In this document: positions 1-8,448 of the stretch, piece after piece
Numbering within the stretch: the stretch's first letter is position 1
Layout of the letters: each line of letters begins with the position of its first letter
From: Methylobacterium gossipiicola
GTDB taxonomy: Bacteria > Pseudomonadota > Alphaproteobacteria > Rhizobiales > Beijerinckiaceae
Length of the DNA: 64,000 bases
Reading direction: 5' to 3'
Assembly (NCBI RefSeq): GCF_900113485.1
Contig: NZ_FOPM01000018.1
Span: forward strand, 1 to 64,000
The notes under the pieces: generated by a model
Database searches by the model: none
Told to the model about the DNA's origin: nothing
The model's input: the letters and a program-made list of their open reading frames with translations, nothing else
Translations under genes and position numbers: made by a program

Positions 1-2
1 CG

Positions 3-332
3 CCCGGTCAGGCCCATGAGCTGCCCCATGCGGTTCCGTTGCTCGATGGGCTGCCCGGCGTGCCCAAGTGGGTCGTGGGCGACCGTGGCTACACCAGCCA
101 CGCCTTTCGCGACCACATCTGGACCATGGGCGCACGGCCTGCGATCCCGCCCCAGCGCCATGAGGCGCCCGTCGCCTGCCCGGACTGGATCCACAATAAC
201 CGCAACCAAGTCGAGCGCCTCTGGGCCAGGCTCAAGGACTGGCGGGCCATCGCCACGCGCTACGAAAAGACCGCCGCCAGCTTCACCGGCGTCCTCTGCC
301 TCGCAGCCGCCCTCGATTGGCTCAAGCGATGA
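3..332 (+). mobile_element. IS5-family transposase, C-terminal part (runs off the left edge)
   Basis: This is the C-terminal ~109 codons of a DDE transposase of the IS5 family, open to the left edge of the window so the start is not visible. GDRGY (the second catalytic Asp of IS5 transposases) lies about 25 residues into the visible part, and NQVERLWARLKDW carries the catalytic Glu with its basic helix. The frame reads cleanly to TGA at 330-332. Only 6 bases separate that stop from the stop of the convergent export gene. The bases after it (GACACGCCC then CTAG at 339-342) look like an IS427-group terminal repeat abutting a CTAG target. Whether the element is complete cannot be told. Confidence 0.8.
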
Positions 333-338
333 CACGCC

Positions 339-911
339 CTAGAAGAACCGCTCCTTGATCACGATGGTGTCACCGGGGCGAACCGGATAGGTCATCGGCA
401 CGATGCCGGAGACGAGGCCGTTGCGCCCTTCGCGGGTGAGAACCGCGTAGTCGCGGGCCGCCCGGGGGCCGAACCCGGCCGCAATGGCAACGGCCGTCTC
501 CACGGCCATGCCGTTGACGTAAGGGTACTGGCCCGAGGTCGTGACTTCGCCCAGGATGTAGAAGGGCCGGTAGGCATCGACTTCGACGGTGACGTGCGGC
601 TCGCGCACGAAGCCCGCCGCGAGCTTGGATTCGACGAGGCGGGCCGCCTGGGCTGTGGATTGACCACCGACCTTGACGAGGCCGATGAGGGGCATCGCGA
701 TGTTGCCGCCGCCGTCGACGGCATAGATGTTCGACAGGTTGTCCTGCCCGAACACGATCACCCGCAGGCGGTCGCCCGTCGACAGGGTGTAGCGTGCGCC
801 GATCGAGCCCGTCGTGGTGGCGTCGAGCTGCTCCGTCCGGAAGTCCGGGCGCAGGCAGCCGCCCAACGCGAAGGTGGACGAGAGTGCGAGAAGAAGTGTG
901 CGTCGGTTCAT
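339..911 (-). CDS. Outer-membrane polysaccharide export lipoprotein (Wza/BexD type, short)
   Basis: A 190-residue lipoprotein of the polysaccharide export (OPX) family. It begins MNRRTLLLA, with a lipobox LGGC placing the lipidated Cys at residue 19. The Poly_export domain follows (YTLSTGDRLRVIVFGQDNLS to about residue 110), then an SLBB-type segment (FYILGEVTTSGQYPY). It ends in the characteristic IKERFF. I chose ATG 911 over the in-frame ATG at 932 because the shorter form gives a normal signal peptide. It would form the periplasm-to-surface exit for an exopolysaccharide, partnering the divergent Wzz/GumC protein upstream. The IS remnant sits directly at its stop codon but does not seem to truncate it. 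Confidence 0.88.
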   Translation of the reverse strand: MNRRTLLLALSSTFALGGCLRPDFRTEQLDATTTGSIGARYTLSTGDRLRVIVFGQDNLSNIYAVDGGGNIAMPLIGLVKVGGQSTAQAARLVESKLAAGFVREPHVTVEVDAYRPFYILGEVTTSGQYPYVNGMAVETAVAIAAGFGPRAARDYAVLTREGRNGLVSGIVPMTYPVRPGDTIVIKERFF

Positions 912-1121
912 CACCAATGCCGCCATGACCATGAATTGTGGTCACGTTCTATCGACGTATGGTTAAGGAAAGCTGATTCGCTCTCCGTCGGCGCGTTTCA
1001 ATTCTGGGAGTCCGGGCGCGGGGAGTAGGCTTAACCTTTGGTCAACCCTAACATGATGGTGTCGCGCGATGGAGGCCAGCCTTGCGGCCATGACCTTGCA
1101 CGAGCGGACAAAGATTTTCCC

Positions 1122-3395
1122 ATGCCTCGCTCCCCGCTGATGTCCGTCGATCCGCCGGGGCCGCCCCAATTGGAGGCCGGCCTCGGTCTCGCGCAACTCG
1201 GCCGCCTCCTGCGTCGTTCGTGGCGCTCGATCGTCATTCCGACCATGGTGGCGGGTGTTGGCGCCGTCACCTTCGTGCAGATGGTGTCGCCCCGGTACAC
1301 AGGCGAGGCAAAAGTTCTCCTCGAAAGCCGGGAGGCCGCGTTCGCGCGCTCGACCCAGGAGCGGGGCGAGCAGGTTGCACCCATCGATGAGCAGGCCGTA
1401 GCGAGCCAGGTCCAGGTGGTGATGTCCCGCGACCTTGCCCGCGAGGCGATCCGCCGGCTCAAGCTCGTGGGGAATGCCGAGTTCGATCCGGCCGTCGCCG
1501 AGATCGGACCCGTGCGGCGCTTGCTGATGATGATCGGCGCCACGGCGAACCCGTTGGAGCGAGCGCCCGAAGACCGTGTGCTCGAAGCCTATTTCGACCG
1601 TCTCCTCGTTTACGCGGCCGGAAAGTCGCGAATCCTGTCCGTGGAGTTCCGCTCGAAGGATCCAGAGTTGGCGGCTCTCGCCTCCAACACCATTGCCGAA
1701 CTCTACATCGCTTCCTTGGAAGCGGCCAAGACGGACACGGCGCGCTACGCCTCGACTTGGCTCGGCGGTAACATCGAGACCCTGCGGACCCGTGTCGCCG
1801 AAGCGGAAGCCAAGGTGGAAGTATACCGTGCCCGCAATGGCCTCATCGGAAGCGGCACGGCCAGCCAGCCCCTGAGTGCGCAGCAACTCGGCGAGCTCTC
1901 GACACAACTCTCCCAGGCGCGTAGCGCCCAGGCCGATCTGGCGGGCCGGGTGAAGCTGATCAAGGAGATGATCAAGGACGGGCGCGTCTTCGAGATCCGG
2001 GATGTCGCCAACAACGACGTCATCCGCCGCATGGTGGAGCAGCGCGTGACCCTGCGCGGGCAACTCGCCCTCGAATCCCGCACGCTCCTGCCCGCGCATC
2101 CACGCATCAAGGAACTGAAGGCCCAGGTCGCGGACCTCGATTCCCAGATCAGGTCCACAGCCGAGCGCGTCGTGCGCACCATGGAGAACGACGCGCGCAT
2201 CGCGGAGGCCCGTGTCGAGAGCTTGGGGGCAGCCGTGGATGCCCAGCGCGACGTGGTCTCGAAGGGAAATTCGAGCGAGGTCCAACTGCGGGCCCTCGAG
2301 CGCGAGGCTAAGGTCCAGCGCGAGCAACTCGAATCCTACCTGTCCCGCTACCGCGAGGCCTCGGCCCGCGATGCCGAGAGCGCGACGCCGGCCGATGCCC
2401 GCATCGTCTCGCGTGCCGTGGTGCCCAAGACGCCATCCTTCCCCAAGAAGGTGCCGATCATCGCGCTGGCGGTGCTCATGGCCCTGCTCCTGTCCATGGG
2501 CGGCGTCGTCGCCCGGCATCTTCTGACCGATCCCGGCGAGGTGCGGCGCAGGGAGCCGGAAGAGGCTGCCGGCACAGACGCGGCTGCCAGCACGGGCATG
2601 GCGGCGGTTCCGCCCGAACCCGTGCCCCCGCGCGAGGTCGCCATGGAAGCCTCACCGGCTCCGGAGCAGACACAATCCGCCGCGCTGCATCTCGCCCCTT
2701 CGACGGCCCTCGCCTCGGTGCCCGGCCGCTTCGACCTCGACGGCCTTCTCGCCCGCCTTGGCACGAATGGATCCGATGGCGTCGGCCATCGCATCCTGTT
2801 CCTTGAGGCTGCGGACGTGTTGGAGCACCACGTTGTCTTGGAGAACCTCGGAGACGACGCCGCGTCCGAGACCCTGCTCGACAGCTTGGCGGAGGCGCTC
2901 GCCGCCCGTGGTCGGACCGTTCTGCTCGACCTCAACGGTCCCGCCTGCGGCGTCGAGGATGTCGGACTCACGGATCTGGTCGCCGACGAGGCGGATTTCC
3001 TCGACGTGATTCAGCGGGTTCCGGGCTCGCGGGTGGACAGGATCCAGCGCGGGTACCTCGACTTGGCGGTCCTCACGGAGCAGAGGGAGGATCTCGACGC
3101 CACCCTCGATGCCTTGGCTCAAGCCTACGATTGGATTCTGTGCCGCCTGCGCCAGGAGGAGGGCACCGCGGAGGGGGCGGCCCTCCCGTCGCTTCTGGAG
3201 GTCGTGGGCGGCGCCATGGATACGGTGGTGATCGCCTCGAACCGGGAGGCTGACGACAATGAACTCGTCGGGCTCTACACGTTGGTCGAAGCGTCCGGGG
3301 GGCGCCGGATCCTCGTCGCCCGGGGCCGGGCCGTCGCGGAGATGTCGGATCGGGCGTTCGGTTCGGATTTCGAGCTGCGCCGTTCGGCCGCCTGA
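1122..3395 (+). CDS. Polysaccharide co-polymerase, GumC/Wzz type, with degenerate tyrosine-kinase-like C-terminus
   Basis: An inner-membrane chain-length regulator of exopolysaccharide synthesis, 757 residues from ATG 1122 (in-frame alternatives are TTG 1038 and ATG 1140). The N-terminal Wzz domain has a first membrane helix (SWRSIVIPTMVAGVGAVTFV). A long coiled-coil periplasmic region follows, then a second helix (VPIIALAVLMALLLSMGGVV) near residue 460. After an Ala/Pro linker, the last ~190 residues resemble a bacterial tyrosine kinase: GLTDLVADEADFLDVI matches the GLSDVL...DVI stretch of BY-kinases. I see no Walker A P-loop (G-x-G-K-S/T) and no C-terminal tyrosine cluster. It is therefore probably a catalytically dead regulatory fold. 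It is divergent from the export lipoprotein, sharing a ~210-bp intergenic region. Confidence 0.85.
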   Translation: MPRSPLMSVDPPGPPQLEAGLGLAQLGRLLRRSWRSIVIPTMVAGVGAVTFVQMVSPRYTGEAKVLLESREAAFARSTQERGEQVAPIDEQAVASQVQVVMSRDLAREAIRRLKLVGNAEFDPAVAEIGPVRRLLMMIGATANPLERAPEDRVLEAYFDRLLVYAAGKSRILSVEFRSKDPELAALASNTIAELYIASLEAAKTDTARYASTWLGGNIETLRTRVAEAEAKVEVYRARNGLIGSGTASQPLSAQQLGELSTQLSQARSAQADLAGRVKLIKEMIKDGRVFEIRDVANNDVIRRMVEQRVTLRGQLALESRTLLPAHPRIKELKAQVADLDSQIRSTAERVVRTMENDARIAEARVESLGAAVDAQRDVVSKGNSSEVQLRALEREAKVQREQLESYLSRYREASARDAESATPADARIVSRAVVPKTPSFPKKVPIIALAVLMALLLSMGGVVARHLLTDPGEVRRREPEEAAGTDAAASTGMAAVPPEPVPPREVAMEASPAPEQTQSAALHLAPSTALASVPGRFDLDGLLARLGTNGSDGVGHRILFLEAADVLEHHVVLENLGDDAASETLLDSLAEALAARGRTVLLDLNGPACGVEDVGLTDLVADEADFLDVIQRVPGSRVDRIQRGYLDLAVLTEQREDLDATLDALAQAYDWILCRLRQEEGTAEGAALPSLLEVVGGAMDTVVIASNREADDNELVGLYTLVEASGGRRILVARGRAVAEMSDRAFGSDFELRRSAA

Positions 3396-3486
3396 AGGTC
3401 TCCGTGAGGAAAGTCCGTCCACCGCTGCGTCCGCGGGTGGGTGCTTCGCATCCGCCGAACCTCGCCGACTCCGAGCGTATCGGTCT

Positions 3487-4701
3487 TCAGGGAAAGCTTT
3501 GCCCGCCGCCCCTGCGGCGCCTGCGCAAGCGCCCGATCAGGGCCATCACGCGGGGATTGCGCTTGATCCGGCGCTTGAGTCGAGCGGTGCCGACGGTCTT
3601 GAGAGCGAAGAGATAACCCGGCAGGGTCACGGGAACCGTCGTTTCGCCGAGTCTGATGGTTTCGTCGCAGGTATTGGTCTTGTAGCGCGCCTCGCCGACG
3701 CCGAGGTCGAGGGCGCGGCGGCCCCGCGTCGCCTGATCCCGAATGAGGTACTGCAGCAGGATGTCCCCCGGACTCGATCGGCTCACGGACGGGTCCTGAT
3801 CGAACGACGTCATCATGCCGCTGTAGCGGTCCGTATCGACGGCACCGGCGAAGACTGCGAACACGCGTTCGCCCTCAAGGCCGACCAGGGCCGCGACCTC
3901 AATGGCCGCCTCTCCGGACCGGACGTCCCGGCGGGCACCGGCCGCGATGAAATCGCGGATGCGCGCGTCGGCATACGGGTTGGCGATGCCCAGTGTGGCA
4001 AAGCGCGCGGCCTTCTGGATGTAGAATGCGCCGAGATAGGCCGCAGCCTCCGCATCCGTCCGCGCGACTCGATAGGCCACCGGGCCGAACGCCTCGACGA
4101 GTTTCTTCTCCTTGGCGCGCAGCTTCTTGCGGGCGTCAGCGCTGAACACACGCTTGAGGGTAGCATCGGCATCGGGACCCAGGAGGAGGCCGTAGGCATC
4201 GCTCGGCGAAGGGTCGGCCTGGATGCCGAGGGGGTTGGCCGCCCCGTCCCAGAACAGGGGTTGATGCGAGAAAGCATAGACGTCAATGCCGTCGCTTCGG
4301 GCCGCGCTGCGCAGCCGTTCGACCAGATCCTCGGGCCGCAGATCCGCCGCCGCCGCCCGTGAGGCGAAGAGGGGCATATGGAAATTGGCGTGTCGGGCTC
4401 CGATGACCCGGGCGACGCGCAGGCCATACTCGCGCGCGACTTGGCAGGGGATCAGGGCCTGAGGCCGTCCGGAGCCATCGCGCAGCACGAACACACGCAG
4501 GGCGACATCCGGCTCCGATGCCGCGTAGGCCGCCACCCAGTCGAACCGCTGATACGGCGTGGCGAAGACCGTAGGATCGCTCTCCAGGCTACGCCACAGG
4601 GCTTCGACGGATGCCAGATCAGAATAGACCTCCGTCGTCGGCGCGCTGCGTGCCGTGTCCTGGATCATCTCCGCTCCACCGATTTGTACGCCGCTCGCCA
4701 T
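3487..4701 (-). CDS. GNAT-superfamily protein, CelD/BcsL-like (exopolysaccharide-associated)
   Basis: A 404-residue soluble protein of the 'GNAT family, cellulose biosynthesis CelD' group, which has a duplicated GNAT/FemX-like fold. Visible hallmarks are the FATPYQRFDWVAAY opening, where substrate-side aromatic residues lie, the central KKLRAKEKKL basic segment, and the second GNAT half with GDILLQYLIRDQATRGRRALDLGVGEARYK. That last stretch is typical of the BioF2-like acetyltransferase domain. The C-terminus is strongly basic (RLRRRRRGGG). Members usually sit in exopolysaccharide clusters and are thought to decorate sugars or act on activated acyl groups, but the substrate is unknown. It is convergent with the Wzz gene and divergent from the deacetylase gene, with 143 bp between. 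Confidence 0.75.
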   Translation of the reverse strand: MASGVQIGGAEMIQDTARSAPTTEVYSDLASVEALWRSLESDPTVFATPYQRFDWVAAYAASEPDVALRVFVLRDGSGRPQALIPCQVAREYGLRVARVIGARHANFHMPLFASRAAAADLRPEDLVERLRSAARSDGIDVYAFSHQPLFWDGAANPLGIQADPSPSDAYGLLLGPDADATLKRVFSADARKKLRAKEKKLVEAFGPVAYRVARTDAEAAAYLGAFYIQKAARFATLGIANPYADARIRDFIAAGARRDVRSGEAAIEVAALVGLEGERVFAVFAGAVDTDRYSGMMTSFDQDPSVSRSSPGDILLQYLIRDQATRGRRALDLGVGEARYKTNTCDETIRLGETTVPVTLPGYLFALKTVGTARLKRRIKRNPRVMALIGRLRRRRRGGGQSFP

Positions 4702-4844
4702 GGACGTCGCCCCCGCTCAATCCCATCGATCTGTGGTTGCGAGGCTTAAACGACGGGTGAAGCGAGGGTGCCCACCTCACGGCGTGGGTAACGGAACCTT
4801 GCGGGTTGCCGAAGTAGCATCGTGAAGCCGCGTCCGGAGGTCCG

Positions 4845-5894
4845 ATGTCCACAGCTCGCCGTCATCAGCTGTTCGAGGCCGGGTTCCGGGCCATCGCGCT
4901 GACGGGAGCCGACCGGTGGCTCGCCCCCCTGGCGCGGGGGCGGGGCGTGATCCTCACCTTTCATCATGTCCGCCACGAACCGCCGGGCGCCTACGCCCCC
5001 AACCGGATCCTCGCCATCACGCCGGCCTTCCTGGATCGGGTGCTCGTCCACCTCGCCCGGCGCGGCTTCGAGGTGATCGGCTTGGATGCTGTGCCGGAGC
5101 GGCTCGGGAAAGCCGGGACGGTTCCATTCGCCGTCCTCACCTTCGACGACGGGTATCGCGACAACGTCGAGCATGCCCTGCCGGTCCTACGGCGCCACGG
5201 CGTTCCCTGGACCCTGTTCGTGACGAGCGACTTCGCCGACGGGTGGGGACGCCTGTGGTGGCTCGAGCTGGAGCGGGCCATTGCGCGCCTCGTGCGGGTG
5301 CGCCTACCCGGAACGGACATCGACCTGCCTACGAGCACCAAAACGCAGAAGCTCGCGGCGTTCGAGGCGGTTTACCGCACGCTGCGCGCCGGAGCCGAGG
5401 ACCGGCTGCGTGCGATCATCGCGGAGTTGTGCGGGCAGGCCGGATTTGCGGCGGGAACTTTGGCGCCCGACCTATGCCTCGATTGGGACGAACTGCGCAC
5501 GCTCGCCCGCGACCCGGCGGTGACGTTCGGCGCCCATACGGTCAGCCACCCGATGCTCGCCAAGCACGACGCCGTGACCGTGCGCCGGGAGATCGAGACG
5601 GGGCGCGACCGCCTCGCCTACGAACTCGGCCGTCCCGTAAGGCACCTGTCCTACCCCGTGGGGGATCCGACCTCCGCGGGCCCGCGGGAATTCGCCCTGG
5701 CACGGGAGCTCGGCTTCGCCACGGCGGTGACCACGCGCCCCGGGCACCTGTTCCCCGGCCATGCGGACCACCTATGGGCCTTGCCGAGGGTGTCGGTGAA
5801 CGGGTGCCATCAGAGCGAGGCCGCCCTCGCGAGTCTCCTGTCCGGCGTGCCGTTCCTCGCCTGGAACCGGGGGCGCCGGCTCAATGTCGACTGA
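4845..5894 (+). CDS. Polysaccharide deacetylase family protein (NodB fold)
   Basis: A 349-residue member of carbohydrate esterase family 4. Motif 1, TFDDGYRDN (about residues 103-111), supplies the catalytic Asp and the metal Asp. Motif 2, GAHTVSHPML, supplies the two metal-binding His residues. LSYPVGDP is the motif-3 equivalent. There is no clear signal peptide, so it may act in the cytoplasm or be exported by another route. Beside Wzz and OPX genes it most likely N- or O-deacetylates the exopolysaccharide or a lipid-linked intermediate. The start at ATG 4845 has an upstream GGAGG (4835-4840) at suitable spacing. Confidence 0.87.
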   Translation: MSTARRHQLFEAGFRAIALTGADRWLAPLARGRGVILTFHHVRHEPPGAYAPNRILAITPAFLDRVLVHLARRGFEVIGLDAVPERLGKAGTVPFAVLTFDDGYRDNVEHALPVLRRHGVPWTLFVTSDFADGWGRLWWLELERAIARLVRVRLPGTDIDLPTSTKTQKLAAFEAVYRTLRAGAEDRLRAIIAELCGQAGFAAGTLAPDLCLDWDELRTLARDPAVTFGAHTVSHPMLAKHDAVTVRREIETGRDRLAYELGRPVRHLSYPVGDPTSAGPREFALARELGFATAVTTRPGHLFPGHADHLWALPRVSVNGCHQSEAALASLLSGVPFLAWNRGRRLNVD

Positions 5895-5944
5895 GAAAGT
5901 TCTTGTTCTTCATCAGGACGATGCGCCAGGTTCCTAAACCGGGA

Positions 5945-6331
5945 TCACCGGCGCCGATGACGGCGGTAATGGCGCCCGCCGCCGCCGGTGTCGAAGCTGG
6001 CGCTCTGGCGGCCGTGACGACCGTAGCGCCCCCGGCGGCTCCGTCCGCCGGTGTCCGAGAGGGCGGGCGGAAGGGCGGCGGCGATGCTCGACGGAATCGC
6101 CGCCAGGGCCGTGGCCACGGAGGTCGAGGCGGAGGCCGCGCCCTGGGCGAAGCCCCCGGCGACGTTCTTGGCGGCGGGGCCGAACATCGCGAGGCACTGG
6201 TTGTAGGCGAGATCGTTCTTCAGGCGCTCGCACTCGCCGACGGAGCGAGGCGCCCCCTGGGCGGCGGCGAGGCAGGGCGCGACGATGGCGAGGAGGACGA
6301 GGGTCGGGCGGAGGAGCATGGTGCGGGGCAT
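5945..6331 (-). CDS. Small secreted hypothetical protein, Arg/Gly/His-rich tail
   Basis: A predicted exported protein of 128 residues. The start MPRTMLLRPTLVLLAIVAPCLAAAQ gives a clear Sec signal peptide; ATG 6319 is an equally possible start four codons in. The mature part begins SVGECERLKNDLAYNQCL, with two Cys about 12 residues apart that could form a disulfide, followed by an Ala/Ser-rich amphipathic stretch. The tail is highly basic (GRSRRGRYGRHGRQ and RHYRRHRRR). I recognise the general pattern from uncharacterised Methylobacterium proteins but no functional family. The frame stays open far upstream to 6886 by GC bias, and that extension is not likely to be translated. Confidence 0.6.
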   Translation of the reverse strand: MPRTMLLRPTLVLLAIVAPCLAAAQGAPRSVGECERLKNDLAYNQCLAMFGPAAKNVAGGFAQGAASASTSVATALAAIPSSIAAALPPALSDTGGRSRRGRYGRHGRQSASFDTGGGGRHYRRHRRR

Positions 6332-6573
6332 CGACCTTCGACACGGGCGGATCGGGCGAGAGCGTGTGCGTCTCTGCCCGCCGAGTACGGCGAAAAGCCG
6401 GCACCGGAGGCTCGTCTCCACGGGGAACCCGGCGCGCCCGGAAAATAAGACCTTCAGGTCAGGAGCTTGGAGCTTGTTTTGAAAGGAAACATTCAACGCG
6501 TTGCTGTATCTCCCAGAGGAAGCAGCGCTTTTCCGGAGCCAACACCCCCGGGCGCGAAAAGATTCCGCCCGTC

Positions 6574-6786
6574 TCAGGTTTCCGGATCGGGGCGCTGCAT
6601 CCACCGGATGAGGGGCATCAGGGGAAAGATCCAGGCGATGCCCAGGAGCGCGTAGAGCACGGCCTGCACGAGGGCCGGGGTCTGGGAGATGCGGCTGTCG
6701 GCGAGCGCCATGGCGAGGGGCGCGTAGACGATGACGAAGGCCAGCATCGTCACGGTGCCGATCAGGGAGCGGGTGCGGCGGCGCAT
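6574..6786 (-). CDS. DUF2842 small membrane protein
   Basis: A 70-residue inner-membrane protein. It opens with MRRRTRSLIGTVTML, has two hydrophobic helices (about residues 10-30 and 40-58), and ends PLMPLIRWMQRPDPE. This is the alphaproteobacterial DUF2842 signature, in which the C-terminal PLMPLIRWM motif is very conserved. Function is unknown. The frame is open upstream to 6990, but the family start at ATG 6786 is clear. It lies between the secreted hypothetical and the ABC importer with no obvious operon link to either. Confidence 0.82.
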   Translation of the reverse strand: MRRRTRSLIGTVTMLAFVIVYAPLAMALADSRISQTPALVQAVLYALLGIAWIFPLMPLIRWMQRPDPET

Positions 6787-6922
6787 CGGCTGGGTCCTCG
6801 TGGGTTTCGTACGGAAGATCGGCCGTTCCGGAGGCGCGACAAGCCCGGCGCGGGCGCGGCCCGCTGAGCCGGTCCACCGCCGGCACGGAACGGCGCGTCC
6901 CCCGGATGCGCCGGACGCTCCG

Positions 6923-7687
6923 TCACAGTTCCGCCGAACGGCCCGACAATTCGGCCCGCAACTGCCGGGCGGCCTCCACCAGGGCGACATCGCGACGGCG
7001 GCGGGGCCGGGGGACGGTGACGGCGAGTTCGGCCGTGACCCGGCCGGGGGAACCGGCCAGGACCACGACCCGATCAGCCAGGGTCACGGCCTCGTCGATG
7101 TCGTGGGTCACGAACAGAATGGTCTTGCCGGTCGCCGCCTGGATGCGCTGCAACTCGTTCTGCATGCCCTCGCGGGTGAAGCTGTCGAGCGCCGAGAACG
7201 GTTCGTCCATGAGGAGCACGTCGGGATCGACGGCGAGGGCCCGGGCGATGGCGACCCGCTGGCGCTGGCCACCCGAGAGCTGGTGCGGCCAGCGATGGCC
7301 GAGGTCGCCGAGCCCCACCAGGGTCAGCATCTCGCGGGCCTTGGCGAGGCGCTGGGCGCGGGTGAGACCGCTGCCCTCGAGGCCGAAGGCGACGTTGGCG
7401 AGGACCCGGCGCCAGGGCAGCAGGCGGGCGTCCTGGAACACCAGCGCCATGGGGGTGCGGCAATCCGGGCGGGGCTCGACGCGCACGGTGCCGGCGCTCG
7501 GTTCGGCGAGGCCGATGAGCACCCGCAAGACCGTGGATTTGCCGACCCCCGATTCGCCGACGATGACGAGGAACTCGCCCCGCCCGATGGTGAGGTCGAG
7601 GTCGGCGAGAATGGTGTTGCGCACCCCGTTCCGCTCGTAGGCGAGGCTCAGACCCTGGATGGCGATGATGGGCGAGGGGGGGGCCAT
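6923..7687 (-). CDS. ABC transporter ATP-binding protein, nitrate/sulfonate/taurine type
   Basis: The cytoplasmic ATPase (254 residues) of a NitT/TauT-family importer. Walker A is GESGVGKST (about residues 38-46). The Q-loop lies in LVFQDARLLPWRRV, a wording typical of SsuB/TauB/NrtD. The signature is LSGGQRQRVAIARAL, Walker B is VLLMDEPFSALD, and the H-loop is FVTHDIDEAV. The start ATG 7687 lies two bases after the permease stop, so the two are translationally coupled. The ligand cannot be fixed from sequence: sulfonates, nitrate, or thiamine and pyrimidine precursors all use this family. Confidence 0.92.
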   Translation of the reverse strand: MAPPSPIIAIQGLSLAYERNGVRNTILADLDLTIGRGEFLVIVGESGVGKSTVLRVLIGLAEPSAGTVRVEPRPDCRTPMALVFQDARLLPWRRVLANVAFGLEGSGLTRAQRLAKAREMLTLVGLGDLGHRWPHQLSGGQRQRVAIARALAVDPDVLLMDEPFSALDSFTREGMQNELQRIQAATGKTILFVTHDIDEAVTLADRVVVLAGSPGRVTAELAVTVPRPRRRRDVALVEAARQLRAELSGRSAEL

Positions 7688-7689
7688 GC

Positions 7690-8442
7690 TCACGCGCGCC
7701 ACCGCAGGAGCCAGCCCTGGAGGGCGACGAAGCCGGTGTCGAACAGGCCGTAGAGGCCGGCCATGGTGAGCATGTAGACGACCACGATGTCGGTGGAGAG
7801 GAGGCTGGAGGCCTGCATCATGCGCGCACCCACCCCGGGAACGCCGAAGATTTCGGCGGCGACCACGGCCATCCACGCCTGACCCAGCGCCGTGCGCAGG
7901 CCGACGAGGATGCCGGGGGTGGCGGCCGGCAGCAGGATCTTGGTCAGCCGCGCCCAGGGCGAGCGGAAGCCGAAGGCCTGGGCGACCTCGACGAGGTCGC
8001 GGTCGACCCCGCGCACGGCGCCCTGCGTCGCGAAGAACACGATCCAGAACACCCCGATGGCGATGATGAACACGGCGGCCGAGGGCTGCACCCCGAACCA
8101 GATGATGGCGAAGGGCACCCAGGCGAGGCCGGGAATCGGGCGCAGTAGCCGCACGATCCAGGCGGTGAACGCCTCGAAGCCCGAGAACATGCCGCTGAGG
8201 AGGCCGAGGCCGATGCCGGCCCCGGCCCCGGCGGCGAGGCCGGCCACGTAGTGGCTGAGGCTCGACCACACGGCCTCGCCCCACACCCCGAGCTCGATCT
8301 CCCGCAGGAAGGCGGCGGGAATCGTGCTCGGCGGCGGCAGGAAGGCCGGGTTGATGAGGCCGAGGCGGGGGGCCGCCTCCCACACCATCAGGAAGGCGGC
8401 GAGCCCGAGGGCGGCGAGCGCCGTGGAGCGGAACGCTGTCAT
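7690..8442 (-). CDS. ABC transporter permease, nitrate/sulfonate/taurine type
   Basis: An inner-membrane permease of 250 residues with about six hydrophobic segments. The binding-protein-dependent transport motif is ALGQAWMAVVAAEIFGVPGVGARMM, containing the EAA-type loop that contacts the ATPase. It fits the SsuC/TauC/NrtB family in length and architecture. The gene follows the periplasmic binding protein after six bases and precedes the ATPase after two, giving a compact binding protein-permease-ATPase operon on the minus strand. Confidence 0.92.
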   Translation of the reverse strand: MTAFRSTALAALGLAAFLMVWEAAPRLGLINPAFLPPPSTIPAAFLREIELGVWGEAVWSSLSHYVAGLAAGAGAGIGLGLLSGMFSGFEAFTAWIVRLLRPIPGLAWVPFAIIWFGVQPSAAVFIIAIGVFWIVFFATQGAVRGVDRDLVEVAQAFGFRSPWARLTKILLPAATPGILVGLRTALGQAWMAVVAAEIFGVPGVGARMMQASSLLSTDIVVVYMLTMAGLYGLFDTGFVALQGWLLRWRA

Positions 8443-8448
8443 GATGGG

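Noticed and set aside
963..2519. Long open frames opposite the Wzz/GumC gene, and similar long antisense frames opposite secD, the RND pump, mxaF and others
   Set aside because: They mirror real genes in high-GC DNA, contain no domains and have no ribosome-binding sites.
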